Below the pieces are notes generated by a model. It had not been told where the DNA came from, ran no database searches, and worked only from the letters and a program-made list of their open reading frames with translations. This document shows positions 47,691 through 60,159 of a stretch of 64,000 bases of DNA, piece by piece; the first letter of the stretch is position 1; the number at the start of each line of letters is the position of its first letter. A program made the position numbers and the translations under genes. The stretch lies in contig CM047428.1 of the NCBI GenBank assembly GCA_026168455.1, positions 16,649,313-16,713,312 of the forward strand. Direction: 5' to 3'. The stretch is from Theocolax elegans. Taxonomy: Eukaryota; Arthropoda; Insecta; Hymenoptera; Cerocephalidae.

Positions 47691-50600
47691 ATACATAGCA
47701 ATGTAATTATTAAGTACAAATGACGAAATTCATTTGTTATTAATTTTAATATTGTATTTAATGAAATACTGTACATGTAATAAAACAAAACAAGTTTATT
47801 TTTAAATTGTAACCCTGTTAGAAATTAAACTAAACGTTTTATCTATAAGGTGTTAAAAATATGAAGTAATTTAAGTATCAAATTTGACATGCTGATAAAA
47901 TAGTATATTATACTTATGTGTATATTGTAAAGTATTATTATATATTTGATAAAATGTTATTGTTGAGCTTTAAAAATCAATAATACAAATGAACTTCTTT
48001 TTGTAGAAATAGCTATGAATATAAATTTTAGCCGAGATTTATGCAAATTCGATAACTATAAGAACTGATTTGGCCAAAATCAGCTAATAATTATGCCTAA
48101 AAATTTGTTGTGATTTCTAGCAGGGAAGAGAAACGAATGTTGCGTAATTATGCTAAAAAATTCAACATGGTGTAGAATAGTTAAACTTGTTAAGAAAATA
48201 CATAATATATTTTAATTCGCAATGATATACATTTAAATGATCGTGGTGAAAAATTAAAAATATTCACATTAATAAACGGGATATAAACACTTGTTTTGCA
48301 TACAAGAACAATAAATCTTTCGCTCTGTTTAAATGCCCAAACATCTTCCGGATAAACTCGGTTTCACCAAATCCGTCCGTCCTGGAAATTTAATATAGTT
48401 CCTTTAAAACCACGTATACTTCCTTTTTTTCCTCACAAGCATAATCAAGTATGCTTTCCGGGTCGAAATCCGGAATATAGCTGCATAATCCTTTGGAGCG
48501 CAAAGGGTTTGTCTGCCTTCTTTCTCTTCCTATTTTTTTTTCGTTTTAGTATTTCTCTCTTTTGCCCTCTTTTCGAATCGAAGCGGCGAGGTTTTCTTTT
48601 GTTTCCAACACAGAGGATATCCTCTCTCGGTCATTGTTACTCGTGTATATATCCCGTGTATTTTCGGGGTCTCGCAAACTAACAATTCTAGTGCTAAACA
48701 AGAACGTGCACATGGAGAAATTTGTATTTATTCGAATGGATGTGGCCGCAGTATACACGAGATGTCTATGCTAAGCGATAGGGTCATTAATTCAGGTTTA
48801 ACTTATTCATCCTCTGGGAAATCAATTATTCCTTTGCTGAATTTGTGATGGTGATTTGTTGATACAACGTCCAGTTACTCTAATTTTCATTCATTTATTA
48901 TTTTCAACGATGGTAGAATACAAGTCATGAGTATGACTGTGATACAATCGGTGTTCAACTTTTTCTAATATGACGATCAATCCACAAGGCTCGATGAAAT
49001 ATATACATTAGTTATCATAAATTTTTGATTTCAGAGTATATAGTTTACTAAAGCTCGAATGACCGTAAACTATATGAAATTATGAATTCAAAAGACGTAC
49101 TCTTTTTACCGCATCCATGTGTATGACACAAAAATTTATTTCTTCAATACAAATACTAATTTCAAAGAATATAAATTAATTGACAATATTTGAATTTATA
49201 AATTTGTTTTCCGGTATTTCCGTTCAAAAAATAAAACACTCAAACAGAATGTAAAAATTTACACGATTGATACTCGATCTCGATCACTAATATATAGATA
49301 TTATCTTCAAAAATATAACAGATATTACATCTAACAAAAGATATTTACGTGAATGATACTATAAAGTGACAAACTATATACTCGTCATTGTTTGATGAAA
49401 TTATTCTAAAACTGCACTTTCCGAAATGTTCTTTGACGAATATTTCAATTTTATACGAGAAGAATCGACTTACGTAGGTGTACAAGGGACTAAAACCTTA
49501 ACTAAATTGCGTATTTATGTGCTCTCAGCGTTATGTACGCTTGAAAAAGGACAGTAAATTACATTATTGTTGCGACAAAAGGCAGAGTAATCGCAAACTT
49601 TCTTGACCTGGTTAATCAGATTACTTTACAATATTCGTTCGCTCATCATTAATGGAATATTAAAACGAAATGAAGTGTGATATTAATTAAATTGGATGAC
49701 GTGACTAAGAAAAATCTATTTGAATCCAGAATCATAAGATTGATGAAAAGATATTATTCTTTAAAAATACTGACATAGAAGATTAGGATATCGTATTTAA
49801 AAAAAATTTAGTAACCTAAGAAGTGCGAAAAACAAAGTAAACTATTTAAGTACACATGTCTGTTGAGTCATGAGAATCATAACTTCTAATAATGCAAATT
49901 AGTTAATTATTATTATTGTGTTTTTTTAACATAATTAGAAATTCAAGTGATGACACAATATTCGTATGAGTTTAATATAAAGACTTAAAAATTGTAATAA
50001 AAAGAGTAGTACACAACGCGATTATGCTTTTAATTTGTGTAATTCTATCGTTTGAAGTAGTTTTTAATGATCTCAGTAAAGTATTCTTTATTTTCATGAT
50101 TTTCCTTTAAATTGTTTGCATATAGATATATTTGGACTATCTACCATAGAAAACTTGGAAAAAATTCTCAAACGTGACCCACTTTTCAAAAATTAAAAAA
50201 ATAGTAATTATGTATATCTATATATGACGATTTAAGAGATTCAAATTGGGCAATGTTTATGAAATTATACGCATTTTAAGTTTTACCAATTTTAAAACAA
50301 ACCAAACTCGTAACCGCCAATCTTCCAAAAATTAATGAAACACACATATGTATATATATGTATTGCGCATAAAATATATCAACTTTTGAAAAGAGGTACA
50401 TTGGATCTCATATTTATAATCATTCGATTCCATATCGAATTTCTATTTTACATATGTCGTATAATTTTATCCGTAGGATAACCGCAACCTTCAAACTATT
50501 TCCGATACTTTCCAATAATAGAACTTTGAATCTAAAATTGGACAATAAGGTTATATCACCTAAAATGTTCTACTCTCGATACATTTATCTTTTTAAATAA

Positions 50601-53513
50601 AACTTCGAGCGATATTTAATAAAATTAATTACAAAAAATGATCTTCAGTCGGTAACTGATGGATAATATACGTAACACATTCAATGACCTTTGACATATC
50701 ATATACAAAGCAGTCTTATTTTGTATTAAAAAAAGACATTCAACCTATCAAATAAATAATGCATTTGATTGCGTTACACTCATTTTAATAAAAGAAAAAT
50801 GTTGATTTTTATATTAAATCTCCTGATGCAAACACGCGTAAACATAAAATTCCATTGTCGGGATAAAAAAAAAAGCGAAGAGAATAATCCTCATTTTTTG
50901 TATTAATGAAAATAAAAGAAAAATAGGTGTCAGGTCGATGAAAGGAAAACGAGTTCCTCTAAGAAAAATCAATAAACAATTTCCTGTATGTACCGATTTT
51001 CATTAAAAGCGCATCTCAGCCCTCAGAGGAACTCGAGAGACTCGAGGCTCGCCGGAAACGCGAGTGACGCGCGAGATACGAGAGACGGTATACGTTGGCG
51101 CGACGTGTCTCGAAAATTCAATGAGCGCGCGTATGTAGCGCGTGCGAACGATCGTCGGAGGACACCGCCCTGAAGATAATCAGCCATGGAAATATCTTTT
51201 AAGAGATGCTTACTTACGAAACGTTGTTAAACTTAATGCTTCGCGATAACATTTTACGAGGATGCCGTATTTTCTTATGCGTTTTCTCTTCTTCGAGTAC
51301 AACCAACAGTTCGAACAACAATTGTTATTTATTTATATATATATATGCTTGATAAAAACCTATCGAACATTTAATTATTCTTCAATATTATTCGTACGTA
51401 TTTTCGATGAACCATATTTCATTCGATTTCTCTCTTCTACATATATACAACGTTCAGGAATTCATCGCTCCGAAGAGCAATGCCAAAGTTATTGACTAAA
51501 GTTCAACGTTCAACGCGCATGCCAAAAATCGTGGAGAAGCAATCGTGAGTGTAAACGACTCCTTAAAAACCGGAAAAGTCAAGTGGGTGCGATGCTATTT
51601 TTCTCCATCTCGACGGTTATTGCGTCTAGCCTGATGTGTAATAATATTCGTGTCAAAATACAGGGTGTCTCTAGCGCGACAGATTCTAATATACATTTGC
51701 GACTATAAATCCTTAAATTTTACTCAAGATTTCATGGTTTATAAAACGTATTTCCTAATAAACATTACATTAAATCTCTATTATTTTTTAATACAAAATT
51801 TTATCACGTGGTTCGATCGTATACGTTGTACACACCGACCCAAACAGTTCCTGCCAATTCTAAATTAACGTAATCTTTAGGACTTGTGCCAAATGCGCAT
51901 AATAAATTTTGATTATCTGTTACTTTTGTATTTAAAATTATACAATATTTATTTGACATCAACGATAAGTGAATGTGTATAGAAAGAAATTGATAAATAG
52001 ACATAAAATCATAAACAATTTATTTCAATTCAATATTTGTTTTTAAAAGAAAATGTGAAAAGTTGAATTAATATATTTACTTACCTTCATTTCGTATATC
52101 TTTGAATGAAAAATAATGAGCAACTTTTTATTTTCCATTGTTTAAAAAATACGCTTATAAAATATTTAATATTTTATATTTACATATTTCTTTTCCTGGT
52201 TGTAATTTAAAAGTAAAAAAATAATTACATTTAATGTTGCGTACAACGTGTTATTTATTAAAATGCAAAGTGCACGATGTACAGTATAAAATATTTTTTA
52301 TATCAATAAATACGTTAAATAATGTGAAAAAAGTAAATTTTTGAATCTCATTTAAAAACTTTATTTTTACGTATAAAATTGATTACCTCACATTTTCTAC
52401 TTGAAAGTATTGCCTTCCTGCCAGACATACGCTAGACAATTTCGAACGATTTACCCGATCTAAGCTCATTCATTGCCCGTGCATCCCGAGGATGCAGAAG
52501 TGGCGTACCGAGGCCGCGTAAAATCATAAAGTTGAAAGTATTTTTCTTCCGCGAAAAATATGGAGGGCGTCGGCTAAGTAAAGAAGCTAGCTGAAAATGA
52601 GGGAGAAAAGAGAGTTTTATCGCGTGGTTCGCGTGCATTTCCTCGTTTTGTGCTTGCTTCCTCCATCCCCTCGTATTACCTCACTTTTTTCACTCTTTTA
52701 TCTCCGTCCGTTTTTTTTTGTTTATTTTTATTCTTTTGTTTTACACGGATGAAGAACAACGTGGAATGCCGCTGGAATTTCATAACCTAATGAATTGCTT
52801 GCGCGAATGGCGTTGATACGTTTTACAATTGAATCTTTTCCAAAAATGAAGTTTTAAGAATTCGTGTGTATTACCTAAGCATATATGTATTATTTTAAAT
52901 TAATATTTTTGTTATTTTTTGTACCTTATACATCGAAATAAAAAGAACCTAAGTACATTCTGTTTTTATTTCGCACATACATCGATCGAATTGAAATTCA
53001 CTTTAAAAGTAGTCTACGGCAGAACATATATATAAACATTTTTTTATAATAAGTTTTTTTATACTTTACACTCAACTATGCGGAAAATGAATATTGTCGA
53101 TACGGTATAGATATTTATTAATAGTTTGAACTATGTATTACGTAAAAATCGATTTGATAGATTATTGTAAAAAGGATTCTTATTTACACAATATTTATTT
53201 TACAGATTGGCACTACGTATAATAAAAGGAGAATTTTCGTATTTTTATGCAAGTAAATTTAGCGAATGTAATAATTGAACTGATAGAAGTAAATGTTTGC
53301 GATAAATAAATAAGTGAAGTTGAATATTACATTCAATTTGTTTACGTATGGGAGTTTTAAAGATCAACTCAAAGATCCACTTCTCTGAGGGTGCAATGTT
53401 GTAAATTGAGATTTTGAATGAAGTGAAATGACAGTTACTTATTATAGATTCCTGCTGTTCTCTATTATCGAATGAATTTAATTTTCAGATAAGTGAATTT
53501 ATCGTTCGTCAAA
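47691..53513. other. Long stretch without a recognised gene
   Basis: AT-rich. GC-richer patches at about 48300-48780, 51000-51180 and 52420-52680 have short frames on both strands but no domain or splice evidence. A CAGGGTGTCT string at 51661 resembles some transposon ends but has no partner that I could find. Confidence 0.45.
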
Positions 53514-53940
53514 AATTTTTCGATGTATAGAATTTATCGGGCTTTGCGAACCAATATGCTTTATTAAGCAAGGCTTATAATACTCTTCGTCCACTATGGC
53601 TAATGGAAGTCCCAGAGCAAGTCTTTCCAAAAATTAAAAATTAAAAATTGGTGTTTCGAATACGTCGCTCTCTGGTTGGTTGGAGTTCTTACCACCAGGA
53701 GGAATCCGACTGATCTCTCTACCCGCTAGAGAAACAGCCTAGTACAAGGCATAAGTATAGTCGCTTTAACATTCATTTCACGTCGATTATGATGTGTATT
53801 GACAGTCAATTTTAATTTTTCATTTTTGTAAAGGCTTACTTGAGGACTTCTACCAATTATAGTGGACGAAGAGTGAAGACTTTGCTTAATAAAGCATACT
53901 GGTTTACAAAGTTCGATAAATTCTATATATCGAAAAAAAA
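53514..53940. mobile_element. Foldback element, about 425 bp
   Basis: The left arm (TTCGATGTATAGAATTTATC, then TATGCTTTATTAAGCAAGGC and TCTTCGTCCACTAT) is mirrored at the right. Arms of about 130 bp surround a GC-richer core (about 53650-53810) that the arms do not explain. Ends are less sharp than in the other elements and no target duplication is clear. Confidence 0.7.
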
Positions 53941-56900
53941 ACGGACAAATTTAAATTTGCGTATGTCCATGTTACAATATTAAGTTTAGAAGTTATACAA
54001 GCACAAGGTAACAACAAATAAATAAAAAGAAAACAAAAAACTATGTTTGTAAGTGAATTTCAAAATTGAACACATCACGATAGAGTTGCATATTCGAACT
54101 ATTTACATACAATCGGTACAAGAAAGAGACTTTACCTTTTTACCGATTACGAGAGTCTCGACTCGAGGACGCTATTTTATAGTGTCCGGTAATCATTAGG
54201 AGGAAATTCATAATTGGTAAACGGTATTTTTCGCATTCTAAATATGAGGTTCTACGTCTCGTAAGTAACGCGAGAATTTGTTTTCACGGTGAGCAATCGA
54301 CAGGCGCTCGAGAGAATCAATTTATGGGGTCAGCGGTTAGTCATGGCCGTTTAATTTGACAAATGGAGGAGGAAACGCAACGCGACGTAAATCAACATCA
54401 AGCGGTGGGTTATCTACCCCTTTACTGCTACATTCTCGGGGAAAGTGGGTTACTCGCGTCATCCTACGACCTTTTTCCATTTTTTCTATTTTTTTTAAAC
54501 CAGCAGGTACTTTGATTTTTATACGAGAGCTTTGCAATTAAACAGTGCATAGTGTAAATGCTCTCTAATAATCTTACTTGATAACTATCCCCGACCGTCA
54601 GGATTATTTACTTTAAAATTAATAAAAAATTTTTTGTCTTTCGATTTAGGGATTATATAATATTTTGCAGACGGAGATAATTTAACAAATCTACGAATCA
54701 AAAAAATTGTATAATAAATATTTTTTAATATTGCGAAAAAACTGGTAATTTACTTGGACGCAGTTTTCGCTCAAAATGAATTATGTAAATACTAAACTTT
54801 TCGACTGAGGTGAAATATGTTTTTCCTTATAAGATAGCAGCTTTACGTAAAAAGATATTTTAGCTCTTTTTAAATATATAACGTATCGTGTGTATTAATA
54901 AACATATATGTTTCTTATTTTTAATATACGTGTGTATTTACCCTCCCTTATATTATTGTAAATGTTTTTAAAGTAGCGATAATGTAAATTTTTTAAACTT
55001 TGACCGAGATAATAGTATTTTTATATACATGTAATTAGCTACCAATCTTTGAGGTTGAAAGCTGTAAAACGAAGATTATATCTTGTGACATACTTTAATG
55101 CATAATATTCACGAGATTATCAGAAGACCGCTGTGAAAATATGTCACACGAATATAATGGATTTAAAAATGGCTCAATAGTATAATTCTCGTACGCCATA
55201 AAATACACACATATTCTGATTCATTGATTCAAATACACAAATGACCTTCGGCTACATAATTGTAAAGTACATGAAGCTTTAAAATATTAGACATATATGT
55301 ATGTATAATTTGATTATCTTCCCTAATTGCAATCCAAAGCTTAAAAACGTGGTTGGTCTGGTAGTTTGGGCATTGAAACTGTACAAATTAAAAGTATCAC
55401 TTACGTCATTAACGATATTTTTATGCGAGAATGTACGTTATGGCCTCTCGGATCGAATAAAGAAATTAAAAATGAAACAACGAAAATTAAACAAATGAAT
55501 ATATATGCAGCGAACATATTGTGTTATAGATTAAATCTTCAAATCTAAAAAATGCAAGAAAACTTGTTTTTTTAACTAACAATGAAATAGATGTATTTAC
55601 TAGCAAGTTTATACTTTTCAACAATTTATCTTACCTACGAAATGTCTGTTAAATGTTTAGCTTATTAAGTGGATCGAGAGAAAGAGTCTTTCATCTGGTT
55701 GAAAGTAAATATCCAAGGCAGTTAACGATAAAGCAAAGCTATATAGAAAGCAAACGACCGAGCATTTAAAAAATTGAGTACAAATGCCGTTTTCTTTCCA
55801 GGCGTCAGAATTTCAGAAATCCATTGGTAGGTGACCTCATCTCGAGATCCTATAAAGTAATTCCCTGGACACGGTATATAAAACCATCGTCGTAAAATTC
55901 CACGTATACGTGTGGAAAAGCTACGGTTTAAACCCACAACAAACTTAACGACCTGGCTAAAGAGTTCACTCGGATAATTGCAATGCTTTGTCTTGGAGAG
56001 GTCAAATTAATCGCACGACGCCTCCAATTTTTTATCATTCGACTGCTCTCTCTTTTTGTAATTCGAGACTGTAGGCTAATTCGATCCCAGAGAGTTTGCA
56101 CGCGCAAATGCATTTCTACAGCAACATCAAGTGTAAATTGAGTTGGGAGTTATCCACAGCTATCGAATCAGATCATTTGGATACTTGGGAAATGACAAGG
56201 AATTTAGTATGTGTACCAAAAGGTTTAGGAGCTTCGTAAACATTTGCAATGACAAACACTTACGGAGAATAATTTCATACTAAAGTTTAATAAAAAAATA
56301 CGTATATTCATTTTATAGAATTTTATTTTTTGGTTACTTTTAACGTTTTTATTATCATAAATAGCTACACTCAATTTTTTTTATTACTTACGGATAATAC
56401 TATCTTTTCAAAACTTTATACATATATATTACGAGAAAACAATTATTTAATACGAGAAAGATATGTAATATAGAATTGTACGAGGCGCAAATATAATTAC
56501 ACCTGTGTATACGAAACAAAAAAGTCAAATGAAGAAAAAGAAAAATGTATTGAACGGAACAAAGTAGGTGGCGCGAGATAAATAGAATAAAGAAAATAGT
56601 AAAGCTTGAGAATCGCCAAGCGCATTCATTCGGTTAATGAATACGAAGAGCCATCGAGAGCTGTGGCACTAAAGCGCGGGCAGAGATGCAGGGGTTGAAA
56701 TATCGTCGTGTGAAATCGAGTTTAAAGGCTCGAGGCTTTTAAAACGACTTTCTTTCCTATGTATATAACCCGACGTTTCTCCGAATGGGTTAGCCAGTGG
56801 CGGTTCTCGACGTTTTTCAGGTAAACTAATTGGGTCGCTGCATAAATCCAAGAGGGGGGAGGGAAGGCGCGAGGGATAAGAAGCCAAGAGCGATACCTTT

Positions 56901-57754
56901 TTTACCAACCATAGGATTTACGGGGTTAGCTCTCCATTTCGCACTACTATAGTGGCTTGTGCTGGTGTATACGTATACGGGAATCGATCTCGCTCAAGTG
57001 GAAGGAAGTCGTTTGGTCATTTTAGGATTGAAATGTCGAGATTAAATTTTTTTCAATGGCCACCTCGCTACCAATTTTATGTAGTTGATTGATGTGCCCT
57101 GGACCTTTTTTTACGGACTTTCTGCAGTGGAAATTAAACGGTACAATAAAATTGTTTATTACTTATGATATACGTATATATAGAGCAGGTCGACCATACA
57201 TGGCCCTTGGGGTCAGTTTATAGCCAGCCAGTCGAGGGTATGGAACACATCATTATAGAAATACAAGTAAACCGCTGACTGATTCTCCCTTTGCGAGTTA
57301 TTGGCATAGATCCTGGAATTCATGAAGACCGAAACCTGAATATTGATAAACCTATAGAAGGATAAAGATTACCAATATGGGGAAAAATCAATTCATGGTG
57401 ATGTACATCAGCAAAACAGATTTGGATCACGCTGACTCTGAACACTAAAAAAACCCTAATCCATCGAGTACAACAAGAACCACGTAAAGTTCAACAAAGA
57501 AATACGAAAGAAGGCATCGGTTATAGGCAGTGTGAAAATCTTATTAGTGCAAAAAAACCCGAAAAAAAAACACCAGGGCACGGTAGACAGTTCTGTCAAA
57601 ACATATACCCTTTGTGAGTCTGAGATTGACATAAATACATACATATATAAATATATTAATGTCCCTTTGTCGAGAAACAAGAATGACAATAACAATAACA
57701 ACAATAATAATAATGTATTTATTTACGTGCGGCGTATGCGTGTGAATACAATAG
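53941..57754. other. No gene seen
   Basis: AT-rich with GC-richer patches at about 54120-54440, 55780-56110 and 56640-57010. Frames of 60-80 codons on both strands overlap there, without recognised domains. Confidence 0.45.
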
Positions 57755-58151
57755 TTAACGGGATGTTAGACCCAAATTATAGAGATTTGCACCATTCAAA
57801 CCAAAAATTATGCTTAAAATATTCAATTAAATATCTGATAAAATTCATATGGATAGTTTAAAACATCAGCAAGGACGTGACTATTAACTTTTTTGGAAAA
57901 AATCGTTTTTGTAATAATATTTGAATAAACATCGGAATAAACAAATGTTTGATCGGTAATCTTAAGTGAAAAAAGTTTAAATTTAAAATCCAAACATTAT
58001 ACGTGAATTAGCGATTTAAAATTCTTAAAAGTTTTGAGTATATTATTTAATTTATGCATATGTGCCTGACGTGAAGGATCTTTTTAAAAATTTATATTTT
58101 TTTGTTTATAAGAAAATGTAAGAAAATTTTCTGAGTCCGAAATTCCCTTAA
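57755..58151. mobile_element. piggyBac-like MITE, copy 2
   Basis: TTAA at both ends. The left end CGGGATGTTAGACCCAAA and the right end (reverse complement) GGGAATTTCGGACTCAGAAA match the ends of the 17766 element. The interior also aligns in the same orientation (for example AAATTCATATGRATAGTTTA). More diverged ends suggest an older insertion. Confidence 0.8.
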
Positions 58152-58246
58152 ACATTTATATTTTTCTTTAAAATACTCAATTATTTATATTGTGTAAACA
58201 ACATTTGATATAAACAATAACGAGCAGTTGGTTTAACATTTCACGT

Positions 58247-58335
58247 GTATACCGACACTTTGATTACATTGATAGAGTTTAATTTGAGAGGAGAACTTTG
58301 CGTTAAACTCTATTTACCAATGCAAAGGTGTATAC
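58247..58335 (+). other. Imperfect hairpin, about 89 nt
   Basis: The arm ending TAGAGTTTAA pairs perfectly for 10 bp with TTAAACTCTA across a ~20 nt loop. The stem then continues with bulges through CACTTTG/CAAAGGTG to GTATAC/GTATAC. Size and shape are compatible with a small RNA precursor but also with an old MITE. It matches no miRNA that I know. Confidence 0.35.
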
Positions 58336-60011
58336 CGAGAAGCTCAAAATGTCCATGTTACACAAAATTAATGCACCGTAATTACTTAAAACAAAAAAAA
58401 TAAAATATTCTAAGGAATGTTTCTATTTTTGTTGCATTGGAAAAATTCAAAACACAAATATGATATTTTAAAATATAATTTTAAGACAATAACTTGAAGT
58501 AAAAAATAATTACAGGATTATTATTACATCCTTACTTTTATCGTCGAAAAACAGGTAGTAAAAGTATGTCGGCACTATAACCAAAACGACAATGAGGTCA
58601 TAACATAAAATATTTTTAGAAAAATTAAATTTTTATGTATGTGCTTGGTAAAATATATGCGTAGCTTTGATTCCATTATTTTCAGTACAATTCACTATGA
58701 AAAATGAAATAAACGACTTCAAAAGAGTAATAAATAGTTTGTCAAAAATATTATTAAGACTTTGTTGTTTATTTTAAAATATTTTTTCGAATGTAACGTA
58801 AAATTTACGTTTATTTACATAAATTAACATTTTTTATACAATATTAACTATGCTAACGTTTCGATAATGTTTTATTCGAGATAAGACGTTAATCGTACAT
58901 TTTTCGTTTATAACATTTAATACTGAAAGATTAAATAAGAAAATACATAATATATAAAATAAATGTGACAAACACTCGGAAGGATATGGAATATTTTAAA
59001 TGACTATTATTTATCTGTTATATTACAAAAAAAGGAATATAAAATTTGAATTTATATTGCATTTTTAAAACATGTACCAGTGCTCTACAAATTACAAATT
59101 TCCTTTGAAGTCTATACTTATGTAAGATCCCATTTAAGAAAAAAAGTACATCTGTTTCTTAACGTCATGTAATGAAAGATCAAGTTAACTGATTCTATTA
59201 TATATTCTTGTGAAAAAGTGAGGTATTTTAAATTCATATAATTTATTTACATTTTTCTTAATTTAATTTTTAGCAAAAAAAGGATACTATTTTTGTAGCA
59301 GACAGATACAACTTAAATATTCATTCTTAAGTAAAATAAATCATTTTGTCAACATTACGTTCCCACAAAATTACAGTATATTTCAATTCTAAAAATTAAA
59401 TACTGTTTTTTTCAGTAAAAAACAAAGGGCAATGTTTTTTTATATATATACAGACCTACAAATATTAGTTACATATAGAGCATTTTTACCAAAAAGGAAA
59501 GTATATTTTTATCGAATTCATTATCTACAAAAAGCAATTTTGAAAATTCTCTATGAATATTGGTAGATTGAAAAAAAAATCAAGATTAAATTTTAATTAA
59601 ATGCATTTATATCTGGAAAATTTATTTATATGTTACTTAATCTTTTATTATAAGTTCCAACGTAAATTATATCTTGAAATGTGTAAATGATCAACATCAA
59701 CAAAATTTGAAATATTGCTTAAAATATTTAAATATTAATTACATAATTCAATGCACTATGAGGTAGAAATACTGGAACCATTCATATATCTCAATATAAT
59801 ATTTGTCAAGATTTCTCCTGACAATAACAAACTGGTAGAGTACGAAAACAAGCTCATTATATTTCACCACTTGAAAAAAAAGGAAAAGAAATGAAAAATG
59901 AAAAATAAATAGCTCGTTGACCAAGACAAACACATTTCCAAAAGTTTGTAAAGTAAAGCCTCAAGCGTGCCAAGCCGAAAAGATAACCGAACATCCCACT
60001 TCCCCCTGTAG
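58336..60011. other. No gene seen
   Basis: Strongly AT-rich with long A and T runs. No frame or structure worth naming. Confidence 0.55.
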
Positions 60012-60159
60012 TACATAACCACGTGATATCTTGGGCTCCGTCTGGTCTAGCTTTAACGTTGCGCGACGCGCCGATCGGGCGCACACGGCAACAACTCGTG
60101 GGGCGTGGCTTCCAGACGATCGATGCCCATGTCCAACAGCTGGGACGAATCCCCCTGAG
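60012..60159 (+). CDS. Possible internal coding exon, strand uncertain
   Basis: An isolated GC-rich block in AT-rich DNA. On the plus strand a pyrimidine-rich acceptor (CTTCCCCCTGTAG) and a donor (CTGAG|GTACGG) bound 148 bp, open in one frame for 48 codons, including LALTLRDAPIGRTRQQLVGR. It would need an exon ending in phase 1 before it, so it cannot join exon 3 (38462-38515) directly. The minus strand is also open: it includes SSQLLDMGIDRLEATPHELL and ends at a stop at 60053-60055, as a terminal exon would, but its upstream acceptor is purine-rich and poor. I recognise neither product. Confidence 0.35.
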
